From positions 1-43,107 of the IMG/VR virus record IMGVR_UViG_3300037234_000278: a DNA stretch of 43,107 nt; one strand, 5' to 3'. Shown here piece after piece: positions 31,774 to 40,552 of this stretch. Origin of the DNA: a virus. The notes beneath the pieces were generated by a model. It ran no database searches and was not told the DNA's origin. It saw only the letters and a program-made list of their open reading frames with translations. Within the stretch, counting starts at the first letter, position 1, and each line of letters begins with the position of its first letter. A program made the translations under genes and the position numbers.

Positions 31774-32814
31774 TTAGCCCTCGGTGTGTAGAACGCCAGT
31801 TGAGTTAGGCTCAAACATGCCGATCAATGGACCAGATTCAAGGGATGTGCTTGCACGTTTACCGTCGTCAGAAACGCGGTTCATCGCAAAGCGTTTGCCT
31901 TTGAAGCTTGGAGCTTTGAAGTTAGAGATCATACCGTAATGCATTTTCCAGTTTGCGCCAGTATCACGTAGGATCACGATGTCCTTAGTAAGTACAGGTT
32001 GAACGGCATTAGCATTATCTGTGTACAAGCCACGATAAACGTAAAGAGCCAACTCAAATCCAGGCCAGCGTAGCGTGCCCAAATATGTAGCTTTTTGATC
32101 GCGTAGGTTTGTAACTTCAATCTTACCGATGTCGAAGTTATGAATGTCCAACAACGCTTTAATGTCGTCGTCTTGAAGCAACTGATTACCAGCTTCTGGA
32201 GACATTAAGGCTTCGTTGAAAGAATAACCATGAGTCTCACCAACACGACAAAGTGCAGATAGTTGACCTAGTTTATCTCCAGCATCAGACCATACGTCAG
32301 AACCAGTGTTAGTTACTGTCAAAGCGGCATCACGACCGAAATCTACAAGGTATTTTACGCCTTTACCGTTAACTGTAACTGTGCCTGTTTCAAGGGCTTC
32401 TTTAACCTGCAACTCTTCTGCCATATCAAATCGACGAGAGAGGTTTTCAATCCCTTTAGCCATTTTGATTTCCATACGAGAAGCTACTGCAACACCGTCA
32501 CCAACTACTTCACCTGGAAGGCGATCTAAGAAGTCTTCTGGTTGCCAAGATTTTTGCTCGTACAAGTACGGAATACAATGTTGAGTTGTCTCGTAACCTT
32601 GTTCACCAACTTCATTTGGTCCACCAAGACGGGATACGTAAGTAGCCGCATGGTTGCTCATTTCTTCTGAATCGAACTCAACAACGGTACTGTCGCTGAA
32701 TACTTCGCCTCGAACCACTTTCCCGCGTAGGAATAGGTCTTGCTCTTTCTTTGTTTTTACTACAGATAACAATTCCACTGGGGAATAAGCTGTAAATTCG
32801 TCAATAGCTGCCAT
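31774..32814 (-). CDS. Major capsid protein (lambda gpE family)
   Basis: A 346-residue protein close to lambda gpE (341). It follows the decoration protein gene and shows the family layout, including PYLYEQKSWQPEDFLDRLPG (about 86-105) and the late motif KGKRFAMNRVSDDG (about 310). AAGGAG lies before the ATG. It forms the HK97-fold shell. Confidence 0.92.
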   Translation of the reverse strand: MAAIDEFTAYSPVELLSVVKTKKEQDLFLRGKVVRGEVFSDSTVVEFDSEEMSNHAATYVSRLGGPNEVGEQGYETTQHCIPYLYEQKSWQPEDFLDRLPGEVVGDGVAVASRMEIKMAKGIENLSRRFDMAEELQVKEALETGTVTVNGKGVKYLVDFGRDAALTVTNTGSDVWSDAGDKLGQLSALCRVGETHGYSFNEALMSPEAGNQLLQDDDIKALLDIHNFDIGKIEVTNLRDQKATYLGTLRWPGFELALYVYRGLYTDNANAVQPVLTKDIVILRDTGANWKMHYGMISNFKAPSFKGKRFAMNRVSDDGKRASTSLESGPLIGMFEPNSTGVLHTEG

Positions 32815-32824
32815 TCTAATCTCC

Positions 32825-33208
32825 TTAAGCGTCTAAGACTGTGATAGGGTACAAATTACGTGCTTCCATTAGAGCAATCAAGTCAGCTACTACCGAAGTA
32901 CCACCGAAGATCAAGAATGAAGCGTCAAAGCGACCAGTCTTAGCGATAACTACTGAAGCGTCTGCAGATGTTGCGTCTACTGTTGCTGTTGATACAGCTA
33001 CTGGAATTTGAGAACCATCTACTGCATCATGAGCACAAGCAATCATTTTGCCTGACGCTGTAACGATACCTAGAACTGTTCCTGCTACTACTACTCCCTC
33101 ACCTGAAAGGATCGTGCCATCACCATACTCTACAGGAAACCCGTAGACGAACAATGTGGAAGGGGTGTATGTTACGGTATTTGAATCGAATGGGGTATAT
33201 GTTGCCAT
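32825..33208 (-). CDS. Head decoration protein (lambda gpD family)
   Basis: A 127-residue Ala/Val-rich beta protein with ILSGEGVVVAGTVLGIVTA (about 33-51) and KTGRFDASFLIF (about 90), matching gpD-like trimers that lock the expanded capsid. It is located between protease/scaffold and capsid genes as in lambda (C-D-E). Confidence 0.88.
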   Translation of the reverse strand: MATYTPFDSNTVTYTPSTLFVYGFPVEYGDGTILSGEGVVVAGTVLGIVTASGKMIACAHDAVDGSQIPVAVSTATVDATSADASVVIAKTGRFDASFLIFGGTSVVADLIALMEARNLYPITVLDA

Positions 33209-33211
33209 TGA

Positions 33212-33619
33212 TTACGCCTCCTGTTTAGTTTCAGCGCAAGCTGCTGCTAGACCGATTACTCGTTTCTCTGCTGCTGCTTCTGCTTCTGTTTTCACTACTA
33301 CTGTAATGTTTTCTGCGGGACTTACTGGAAGTGCCTCACCTAGAGCTACAGCGTCTGAAGCGATTGCTTCTGCTGGGGTCTTGGAGAATTCGGCAACTAC
33401 GGCTAGTAATTGACTGGACACAGATTCCTTAGTGGCCCCTGCTGTAAATTTGTTTGCGTCAATACATTCACGTACTGCTGCTTGAGCCTCTGCTCCATGT
33501 TCGCTAAACATTGCAGACAATCCTTCGATTGCTTGAACATTCTGCATGGCTACTGCCACAGCGTCCACAGGAGGTGCAACTGCTGCTACGACAGGTGCTG
33601 TTACTACTGGTTCATCCAT
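33212..33619 (-). CDS. Internal in-frame start: probable scaffold protein (lambda Nu3-like)
   Basis: ATG 33619, in the same frame as the protease, has AAGGGA 6 nt upstream and begins MDEPVVTAPVVAAV, exactly where the protease domain ends. It would give a separate 135-residue scaffold, as lambda makes Nu3 from inside gene C. No separate scaffold gene exists nearby. Confidence 0.6.
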   Translation of the reverse strand: MDEPVVTAPVVAAVAPPVDAVAVAMQNVQAIEGLSAMFSEHGAEAQAAVRECIDANKFTAGATKESVSSQLLAVVAEFSKTPAEAIASDAVALGEALPVSPAENITVVVKTEAEAAAEKRVIGLAAACAETKQEA

Positions 33620-34507
33620 TGTGTTTCCCTTCATGTTAAATGTAGCAGGTATTGAAGCCGCCACTGGTTTGTTAAGTTTAAGTAGTAAAGCACTGAGGGG
33701 CTGAATTTCGTCAATCATTCCCGCGTCCAGTGCCTTACTAGCAATTATTGTTTTACCTTTACCAAAATTAGACAATACTTGTTCAGTTGTGACACCTCTA
33801 CCCTCAGCTACCGTGCTTATAAACACGTCTGCCATGTCATCTGCCATCTCCTGAGCTTCTGCCTTGCCTTCACTAGTAGTCACGTCTGAACGCTTGTATG
33901 GGCTCTGAGTGGACACGATCTCGACTTTACTCCCATCTGCTTCAGGGACTGGAACACCTAACACAACACCAATACTTCCAACTAAGGCAGTCTGGCTGGC
34001 ATATATGCGTCTGGATCTAGCTCCGAGCCAATACCCTGCACTGGACATAGTTCCGTATACGTAAGAATCCACAGGTTTGGGTGAATTGGCTATCAGTTCG
34101 CCGAGTTCCGCCACTCCTGTAACAGCCCCGCCAGGGGTGTCCATAACCATTAACAGTGATTTGACATCTGGCATCTCATTGAGCGCGACAATGGAATTAC
34201 CTATTGCTTCATAGTTCGTAGACCCACTAATACTTGAAAGCATAGTAGACTTAGTTATCATAGGACCGTCGATGTTGATCACGCCAACATTCCCACTCAC
34301 GTAGGTTTCGTGCAGTCCCTCAATGAACTCACCACTATCTGCTTTGATCTCAGCTTTGTAATCAGCCTGAGCTTTGTGGAATAGGTCGTAATCTTCTGCA
34401 GTTAGGGACAACCCTTCAAGGTGCTCCAGAATCCTAGTGAATGCAGTTTCTTCCATAAGCCACGCACTTGAGAGTATCATAGCCATTATTGATTTGTACT
34501 TATTCAA
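33212..34507 (-). CDS. S49-family head maturation protease fused to scaffold domain (lambda gpC-like)
   Basis: A 431-residue protein from TTG 34507, chosen because AAGGAG lies 7 nt upstream; a start further back would overlap the portal gene by 65 nt. The SppA/ClpP-like domain spans about residues 60-260: MDTPGGAVTG, then the nucleophile Ser in GTMSSAGYW. A Pro/Ala/Val-rich linker follows and the last 135 residues form the scaffold-like part. It cleaves scaffold and trims head proteins during maturation. The overlap with the portal gene is 8 nt. Confidence 0.9.
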   Translation of the reverse strand: MNKYKSIMAMILSSAWLMEETAFTRILEHLEGLSLTAEDYDLFHKAQADYKAEIKADSGEFIEGLHETYVSGNVGVINIDGPMITKSTMLSSISGSTNYEAIGNSIVALNEMPDVKSLLMVMDTPGGAVTGVAELGELIANSPKPVDSYVYGTMSSAGYWLGARSRRIYASQTALVGSIGVVLGVPVPEADGSKVEIVSTQSPYKRSDVTTSEGKAEAQEMADDMADVFISTVAEGRGVTTEQVLSNFGKGKTIIASKALDAGMIDEIQPLSALLLKLNKPVAASIPATFNMKGNTMDEPVVTAPVVAAVAPPVDAVAVAMQNVQAIEGLSAMFSEHGAEAQAAVRECIDANKFTAGATKESVSSQLLAVVAEFSKTPAEAIASDAVALGEALPVSPAENITVVVKTEAEAAAEKRVIGLAAACAETKQEA

Positions 34508-36203
34508 CGTCAATCTCCTTTCCCTCAGCAGACCAAGACTGGCCTCCAGGTTTAATAGGGTCAACCCCCGTTGGTCCCGTAACTTCTTCTGGGTCTACTT
34601 CTACTGGAACAGGTGCAATACCTAAATCCTCAAGTAATTCTCTTTCATCTGCCAATTGGCTCATAGCTGAGTCCCATCTCTCACCCGTATCTGCTGTCAT
34701 TTCAGTAGAGTAATTGGATAAGTGATTCTGGATCTTAGTTACACTCGCCTTGGCTTCTTTAAATGGATCAATTTGACCATTAGCAGGTCCAACCCAATAG
34801 GCTCTAGCCCATGATTTTCTTTTAATTTCGTCATCAAGGAATCCATCGGCCTTAATTCTGCCGTTGATGACTTCCTCTTCAATAAATGATTCCCAAGCAA
34901 CACTTACCATGTTACGAACAAACCACAATCTGAAGCGTTTGTAAGTCTTTAGACCCTCTTGTAAGGCTGCTTTACTTGCAGTGTACGAAGAGTCAAACAA
35001 CATGATTACTTGCTCATAAGGCAGGTCTAGTGACGCACATAGCTCAACCACCATAGCTTTATGGAAGGCTGAGAACATGTCATTAGCCTTTCTTGCGTCA
35101 GCTACGGAAATATCCTTATTCTCATCCAATTCGATGATATTGGCTGGCCCCATACCTAAGTCCAAACCAAACCCCTGCTCTTTAGCTACCTGATGTTGTT
35201 CACCATCTTCGTCTACGGTCGTACCGCCCCCGCCTTGATCCGCTTCTTCAGGGAAAAAGTCTTCATTAAGGCCCATGCCTGTCCCAGAACTGTCCCGGAC
35301 AAATACCGTGAACATGGAGGAAACTACGGCTGCTTGTAATTCTGCGTCAGTATGTCTGGCTACAGTCTTAAGCATCTCAACTACTGGAGTTAGAAATGGC
35401 ATACTTCTACGTTGGGAAGGTCGTCCTCCAGGCAATAGTAAGTGATGGATGTTCTTCCGACCACTAGTTGAATAGACTGGCATACGTTTGAAAGTGGTTG
35501 TGTAAGCCGTTGCAGATGTTTCCTCAGGCATATTTGTGCCTGTATGTCGGTCAGCTACCCAATAAGCAGCAACCATCCCATCTACGAATTCCACACCATT
35601 GACAATATCTCGTCCATTGGTTTGAGTCATGTCGGTAGGTGTTCGGATAAGGTCGGCCTCGATAAGCTTGACCCCCATCTTCCAGTTCCATCGACCTGCT
35701 TTCTTCTTCTTCTTCCAAGGAAAGGCAACAAATAAGTCACCTGAAACTAGGGCGGATTTAAAGGCCACTAGCTGTAAATCATAAAAATTTCTCATGCCCG
35801 TATGGTCGCATCGGGGACTCTGAGCCCAAATGTCAAACCTCGTCTCAGCATTTCTCGCCCATTCCTGAGCTTCTTTCTTAGTAATACCTAATTCAGTATA
35901 GTTTGGAGTTGATTGAGGAACCAAACCTGGCCCAAGTACCGAAGTACATACACGGCCTAGGATAGCATTGGCTATAGGTGTGTTCATGGCCAGATCGCGT
36001 GAATCGGCGATGGCTGTGTCTAATTTGTAGGACATGTCCGCATTGGCGGAGTTGGCTCTAGTGTGCCAACCCTTCATGGTATTGGAATTAGTCCTACTAG
36101 TATTGTAACCAGCCGCACGGATTTGAACTCCTCTACGTCCACCCTTCCTACTCATCGGTGTAATCCCTTCTAGGGGGTCTACTTCTCTATCAAATATTCC
36201 CAT
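34500..36203 (-). CDS. Portal protein (lambda gpB family)
   Basis: A 567-residue protein (lambda gpB is 533). Family features include MKGWHTRANSANADM (about 43-57), VCTSVLGPGLVPQS, the VSGDLFVAFPW region near 152 and the FDSSYTASKAALQEG segment near 408. It forms the 12-mer ring for DNA entry and exit. Its start abuts the gpW-like stop and its end overlaps the protease gene. Confidence 0.92.
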   Translation of the reverse strand: MGIFDREVDPLEGITPMSRKGGRRGVQIRAAGYNTSRTNSNTMKGWHTRANSANADMSYKLDTAIADSRDLAMNTPIANAILGRVCTSVLGPGLVPQSTPNYTELGITKKEAQEWARNAETRFDIWAQSPRCDHTGMRNFYDLQLVAFKSALVSGDLFVAFPWKKKKKAGRWNWKMGVKLIEADLIRTPTDMTQTNGRDIVNGVEFVDGMVAAYWVADRHTGTNMPEETSATAYTTTFKRMPVYSTSGRKNIHHLLLPGGRPSQRRSMPFLTPVVEMLKTVARHTDAELQAAVVSSMFTVFVRDSSGTGMGLNEDFFPEEADQGGGGTTVDEDGEQHQVAKEQGFGLDLGMGPANIIELDENKDISVADARKANDMFSAFHKAMVVELCASLDLPYEQVIMLFDSSYTASKAALQEGLKTYKRFRLWFVRNMVSVAWESFIEEEVINGRIKADGFLDDEIKRKSWARAYWVGPANGQIDPFKEAKASVTKIQNHLSNYSTEMTADTGERWDSAMSQLADERELLEDLGIAPVPVEVDPEEVTGPTGVDPIKPGGQSWSAEGKEIDVE

Positions 36204-36427
36204 TATCTAAATACCACCTTTCGTACTCTGATACCTCGACGTTCCATCGTACTGATTTCCTTGCTCAACATGTCGAGTGACCGACAAACATCCCAGTAAT
36301 CAGCATTGGTTTTTGAACGAGGTCCAACAGTATATTCCTGTGCACCGTTAAGGATTGCTAGTTTACGAGCCCGTAGAGCTGCGTATTCTTCCTTAAGATC
36401 GGCTAATCTTTCCGTGTACCATGACAT
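36203..36427 (-). CDS. Head-tail joining protein (lambda gpW-like)
   Basis: A 74-residue protein from ATG 36427, which has GAGG about 8 nt upstream; an ATG 21 nt further back is less well placed. The helical, basic protein (WYTERLADLKEEYAALRARK at the start, ending RKVVFR) fits gpW in size, composition and its place just upstream of the portal gene. Confidence 0.82.
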   Translation of the reverse strand: MSWYTERLADLKEEYAALRARKLAILNGAQEYTVGPRSKTNADYWDVCRSLDMLSKEISTMERRGIRVRKVVFR

Positions 36428-36461
36428 AGTTCTTTCCTCTTTTGGCATAATATAGTTACCA

Positions 36462-36491
36462 TTTAGAACCCTAGTGATGGCCTAGTGTCAA
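36462..36491 (-). promoter_or_regulatory. Leftward promoter for the head operon
   Basis: Minus strand TTGACA (36491-36486), 18 bp, TCTAAA (36467-36462; 4 of 6 consensus). It lies 35 bp upstream of gpW and back-to-back with the rightward promoter at 36510. Confidence 0.5.
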
Positions 36492-36509
36492 CTTAATGTG
36501 AAATAATGC

Positions 36510-36538
36510 TTGACAAACCCACGTACAAGGGTTATCTT
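36510..36538 (+). promoter_or_regulatory. Rightward promoter of the plus-strand island
   Basis: TTGACA (36510-36515), 17 bp, TATCTT (36533-36538). It drives three small genes that run against the virion operon. Confidence 0.7.
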
Positions 36539-36565
36539 TGAGTTAAGAAAATAAAGGAGAACAAG

Positions 36566-36739
36566 ATGTTCAAACAAACAGAATTCAAACTTAAAGCCCT
36601 GATCATCGCGCACCTTATCCTATGCTTGGCTGGGATTTACATGATAACTGATGGGTCTACTGAGTGGATCGTAGTTGTACTGTTAAATCTAGCGTTTGGG
36701 TCGGTTTGGGGTTATAGATTGGTTAAGGGGGAGTATTAG
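36566..36739 (+). CDS. Small two-helix membrane protein (57 residues)
   Basis: Translated directly. It starts MFKQTEFKLKALIIAHLILC, has a second hydrophobic helix at about 34-48 (WIVVVLLNLAFGSVW) and a short basic end. AAAGGAG lies 7 nt before the ATG. It is the first gene of the plus-strand island. A membrane protein on its own promoter inside a late operon suggests a moron-type gene such as superinfection exclusion; this is inference. Confidence 0.7.
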   Translation: MFKQTEFKLKALIIAHLILCLAGIYMITDGSTEWIVVVLLNLAFGSVWGYRLVKGEY

Positions 36740-36740
36740 G

Positions 36741-37007
36741 ATGACAGCCAACAACATAATCGACTACAAGCAATGGGAATCCATGAGGGTGCGAGGAGAG
36801 GCCATAGAGGCGATAGCTCAACTTAGAGTAGCACGTAAGGCTATGGCCTTGGTTCAGAGAACTGCAGCGCACATGGGTAACCACCAAGGGTCGAGCCTGG
36901 TATCGGAACTGCGGCGTAGAGTGGAGGAGGTGGAAGTTCAGATTAGTTCCAACTTCAACCCACCTCAATATTCGAGCGAGTTAACTAGGGAAAGGATGGA
37001 TGCTTAG
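36741..37007 (+). CDS. Hypothetical coiled-coil protein (88 residues)
   Basis: The start is ATG 36741 with GGGGGAG upstream and 1 nt after the previous stop. The protein is helical and charged (RGEAIEAIAQLRVARKAMAL, then SELRRRVEEVEVQI), likely a coiled coil. It ends inside the start of the next gene. Family not recognised. Confidence 0.72.
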   Translation: MTANNIIDYKQWESMRVRGEAIEAIAQLRVARKAMALVQRTAAHMGNHQGSSLVSELRRRVEEVEVQISSNFNPPQYSSELTRERMDA

Positions 37008-37323
37008 AATGAACATAGTGATGACCCACGAGGGGCTCTTCGACGAGGATGACAACCCAGTAACAGAACTCCCTGAGCCTGGAACTAGACCTCACTTCCG
37101 CCTCTGTATGGACAGGGCCGAGTGTAAAAGATGTGACGGGACAGGCTACTACGAAAAGGACGATCCTGTTGTCATGCATTTAACTATGGATGATGCATTA
37201 AGTGGGAAGCCTAAGAAACTGTATCACAGAATGGTTCAAGCTCCGTGCCCTTGCTCTATCGAGTTACACGGAATCGACATGGGGTATAAGTACATCTGCA
37301 AAGTTACGGGGGAGCTGGGCTAA
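37000..37323 (+). CDS. Hypothetical zinc-knuckle protein (107 residues)
   Basis: A DnaJ-like CxxCxGxG unit (CKRCDGTGYYE, about 42-52) and a later CPC pair (about 81-83) suggest one zinc site. ATG 37009 is an alternative start. The stop TAA overlaps the terL stop on the other strand (CTAA). Function unknown; last gene of the island. Confidence 0.74.
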   Translation: MLRMNIVMTHEGLFDEDDNPVTELPEPGTRPHFRLCMDRAECKRCDGTGYYEKDDPVVMHLTMDDALSGKPKKLYHRMVQAPCPCSIELHGIDMGYKYICKVTGELG

Positions 37324-39401
37324 CTAACCCCCGCGCTAACCTGCCTATTCCCTCTCTGCTTCTGGCGGATCTTCCTCCGGCCACCTGTAACCTTGTTCGT
37401 AGGTGGTGTGGGGATGGATCTAGGGTTGTTTACTACCTGAGTCGGGTTTACATCCTTAAACGATCCTTCCTTCATAGTAGACCGCCCTGTCATGTTCGGA
37501 GCGTAGAACAGGAATGCGGCATAAGCGTAGTTACGTATGTCCAGTGGTTCATTACGTGCACCATTAGGGCATTCCCACTTCATCACCTTAGTTCCGCTAA
37601 CCATAACCGGCTTCAATGTCTCTGAAACCAAACCTGCAAAATACTTCTTATCGTAAGTTTCTCGTTTCGGGAAATGGCAGAATCCACGCCCTGGATCAGA
37701 CACCCGAAGGGCATCATAGGTGTGTTTTTTCATCTCATCCACGAAGGTCTTAGGGTATAAGGTGTGGAACTCGGGCGTTCGTCTTTTGTTTCGGTCTATG
37801 TAGCCTTGCCCCCATCCAGATATACCTTTAGTTGGGTAGACTCTAATCCTCTCACGGAATCGGCAGTATGAATGAACTGTCTTGGTGTCATAACCTGCAT
37901 CAATGAACGTGCACTCGATTCTAAGCGGGTCGCCCTCAGCCTTCTCATATTCAGCATGTAGGTAGTCATCAAGCATCTTCCAGCATGTCGGGCTACCGTT
38001 ATGGTCTAAGCCGTCATTATCTCCAGCATCGGCTGTATTGCCCCATAGGGTTACGTAATCAATCGAATATGTCTCTCCATCCATAGCATGCCCTAAAATC
38101 TCCATTTCAAGCCTATCTGCTTGCACATCCACTCCGGCTGTAAGGCACAAGACTTCCTCGGGAACCATAGCTCCGTAATCTTCTTTACGGCTCATTAGCC
38201 AGTTGTAGTCAATGTCCTGACCTGCGGCGTCATAAGTCTCACCAAGAATCTGATTGATAAATGTTTGCAGCAGAGCCTTATCGCCCGTATCCTTGTATCT
38301 CCAGAAGTCTTGAACACAATCTGCCCAGGATTTGAATCCTAGAGGGGAATAGAGAGACGATATTTGGAAGGAAGGAAGCCCAACGTCACCCACTTCATAA
38401 GGTTCGACTAGTGTTTCAGTACCCTCAGGGTCTTTACGGCTCATCCAAATGCCATTCTCAAGCATAAAGTCTTTAGATTCACCCTCATTGATCTCACTAC
38501 CACAGGTCTTACAGTTCAGATGAACCTTAACGGGCTTACCCGCGTGATTGCGTTCTTTGGTAAATTCAATATTATCCCATTCGATAACAAAGCGAGTACC
38601 GTATCTGTCTGCAGTTGGGTTGCAATGAGGGCAAGGAACGTAGTACTGCTCCATAGAGCCTTCCTGATAGCCTCCAACGATTGTAGAGGTCTCGGTGTAC
38701 TTAGGCGTGGATAGGCGGAACAGTTTGCTCATAGGGAAGTTATTCTGCCTCATTCGGATCATACCGATTGGGGAACCTTCACCATCAATAGAGGCTTTGA
38801 AAGAGTCTTCTTCATCCGCCATAGCATTGGCTAGGGACTTTGATCGTAGGAATGCTCCAGAATTGGCACCACCTAGAACTAGGAATCCACCTGGGAAGCC
38901 TTTCTCTTTTGAGGAGTTAACTAGGTGGGCAGGTTTACCATCGCCCATCTTGTCATGAATCTGCTCACAAATTTCAATATTGGGGGTTAGTTTTTGAGTA
39001 CCGAACTCTTCACCGGCATCACAGGTCTTCTGCACGTACATGGTAGGAGCAGGGCATCTATCAGCGATGTACATGATCCAGTTGATGCAGACTTCGGTAA
39101 ACCCTAGCTGACAGCCTTTAATGGCTACAACCTCTTCAGCCTTACTGGAAGGGCTTAGGCATTTCATTAGTCGCTTGAGGAAGGGGAACCTAGAAGTATA
39201 CCATCTACCGTACTCTGAGGAGGTTTCCCGGGGTAGATTGCGGAATTCATCCGACCATTCGTCTAGATCCAATTGGTCTAGGGGTCTGATTGCGTCTTTA
39301 AACGCATTAAGCAGTTCGTTTTGTTTGTCTAAAGTAGAAAAGACTGGAACATCCTGTAAATGCCCAGTCTTAATCTTCTCTCGTTTGCCTCGTTTAGCCA
39401 T
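37320..39401 (-). CDS. terL: Terminase large subunit (lambda gpA family)
   Basis: The 693-residue packaging motor and nuclease. The ATPase has a deviant Walker A KGCQLGFT (95-102) and Walker B ANAMADEED (192-199), and a Cys-rich insertion (CPHCN, then CKTCG) typical of gpA-type enzymes lies near 255-300. The nuclease acidic residues are in GVDVQADRLEME (about 428) and FIDAGYDT (about 500). The GAGG before the ATG lies in a hairpin (39407-39430). Confidence 0.93.
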   Translation of the reverse strand: MAKRGKREKIKTGHLQDVPVFSTLDKQNELLNAFKDAIRPLDQLDLDEWSDEFRNLPRETSSEYGRWYTSRFPFLKRLMKCLSPSSKAEEVVAIKGCQLGFTEVCINWIMYIADRCPAPTMYVQKTCDAGEEFGTQKLTPNIEICEQIHDKMGDGKPAHLVNSSKEKGFPGGFLVLGGANSGAFLRSKSLANAMADEEDSFKASIDGEGSPIGMIRMRQNNFPMSKLFRLSTPKYTETSTIVGGYQEGSMEQYYVPCPHCNPTADRYGTRFVIEWDNIEFTKERNHAGKPVKVHLNCKTCGSEINEGESKDFMLENGIWMSRKDPEGTETLVEPYEVGDVGLPSFQISSLYSPLGFKSWADCVQDFWRYKDTGDKALLQTFINQILGETYDAAGQDIDYNWLMSRKEDYGAMVPEEVLCLTAGVDVQADRLEMEILGHAMDGETYSIDYVTLWGNTADAGDNDGLDHNGSPTCWKMLDDYLHAEYEKAEGDPLRIECTFIDAGYDTKTVHSYCRFRERIRVYPTKGISGWGQGYIDRNKRRTPEFHTLYPKTFVDEMKKHTYDALRVSDPGRGFCHFPKRETYDKKYFAGLVSETLKPVMVSGTKVMKWECPNGARNEPLDIRNYAYAAFLFYAPNMTGRSTMKEGSFKDVNPTQVVNNPRSIPTPPTNKVTGGRRKIRQKQRGNRQVSAGVS

Positions 39402-39406
39402 AATAT

Positions 39407-39430
39407 CCTCAAATCGTTATTCCTTTGAGG
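39407..39430 (-). promoter_or_regulatory. Hairpin covering the terL ribosome binding site
   Basis: Minus strand CCTCAAA and TTTGAGG form a perfect 7-bp stem with a 10-nt loop. The 3' arm holds the GAGG that serves the terL ATG 5 nt later. Folding would hide it, so translation may be damped or coupled. Confidence 0.45.
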
Positions 39431-39454
39431 GTAATATAGCCAAATAGCCGCCGG

Positions 39455-40552
39455 TTAAGTCATGTAGGGTGCCGACTTAACAGTCACCCCGAGGGCAGGA
39501 GCGTTCTTAGCTTTGAGGGCTTCGTTTAGTTCCCCAAGTAAGCGGTCCACTTTCTCTGTTGGTGTTTCACTTGGTGTCTCAGGAACTTCCAACTTAATGA
39601 AGCCGCACGACTCTCTCGCAGCTCTGGACCACTCTTCCAGATCTATGTCGATTTCAGGGACGACTACTGACTGCATGGCTTGTAGTTCTGATTCCCTCTC
39701 TGCTGCTTCCTTGATCATTCCGTGTATGATGTTGCAGGTAGTTGAAGTCCACCCTAATTGACACCCTTTACGGATTAGGTTTCTTGATAGATCACAGGCT
39801 TTCTCGTCAATCTCGACGGTTATCTTGACGCCAGGCTCCGAAGGCTCCGTGACTAGTAAATCGTACTCACGGTTAATCGGATCTACAGTGAAATTAATGT
39901 CCATCCCGTCTAGAGGTGGCACTTTTCTGGATGTCATGTCCCACAGGTTTGAGCCGAATCTAGGACTCAGCCAAGGGGTTGCGTCATATATTGGAAGATC
40001 GTAATTGTTTACGAATCTTGGAGTAATAAACTCGTCCGCGAAACTACTAGCTTGGAGTGGTGTGCTTAGGACGAACATCTTAGGTTTACGCGAGTGTGTC
40101 GGGAGATCGAACACCCTGCAGTCAAGGGATTCTCCTCTCTCACCGTACCACCCACCCCACACTGCTATGTACTCTGGTTCAGGTATCTCTTTCTCCACCC
40201 ATTCGTCGAAAGCCTTTTGTTCGATAAAGCCGTCTTCGTCGTGTGTTTGCTTTGCTACAGGCCCTATTGGATAAACATCTCTGTCGATTATAGCTTCAGC
40301 CTTTGTATGTAGTTGCACATCCCCGTTCGATAGAATACTATATGCTACCACAGGGTAACCATTAATCTGCGCTTTCCCGATCTGCGTTTTTGCCCAGAGA
40401 TATTCAGTTATGAAGTCCTCGGTTACGTGATAGTTCCTTTCGTACTCTAGGCTGCGCATGTCTACGAAGTAATGTCCGTTTACTAGCTTACTGTGCTCAA
40501 TAGGGAAAACAATCCCATCGGCTCTGATTAGTGTGCCTTCTGCGTATTTCAT
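39455..40552 (-). CDS. Unknown 365-residue protein in the terminase region
   Basis: The family is not recognised. The N-terminal two thirds are beta-rich with many Trp/Tyr. Residues 262-269 read KGCQLGWT, nearly identical to the Walker A of TerL (KGCQLGFT), and a DLEEWS segment about 40 residues later recalls DLDEWS of TerL, in reverse order. No Walker B or nuclease motif follows, so it is not a second terminase. It is coupled by a 4-nt overlap to the 60-residue gene. A packaging or head accessory role is a guess from its place between terS and terL. Confidence 0.75.
   Translation of the reverse strand: MKYAEGTLIRADGIVFPIEHSKLVNGHYFVDMRSLEYERNYHVTEDFITEYLWAKTQIGKAQINGYPVVAYSILSNGDVQLHTKAEAIIDRDVYPIGPVAKQTHDEDGFIEQKAFDEWVEKEIPEPEYIAVWGGWYGERGESLDCRVFDLPTHSRKPKMFVLSTPLQASSFADEFITPRFVNNYDLPIYDATPWLSPRFGSNLWDMTSRKVPPLDGMDINFTVDPINREYDLLVTEPSEPGVKITVEIDEKACDLSRNLIRKGCQLGWTSTTCNIIHGMIKEAAERESELQAMQSVVVPEIDIDLEEWSRAARESCGFIKLEVPETPSETPTEKVDRLLGELNEALKAKNAPALGVTVKSAPYMT

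Noticed and set aside
37320-39401. TerL Cys pairs as a sign of an inserted zinc-finger gene
   Set aside because: Such Cys pairs belong to the gpA-type terminase layout. No intein or insertion signature was seen.
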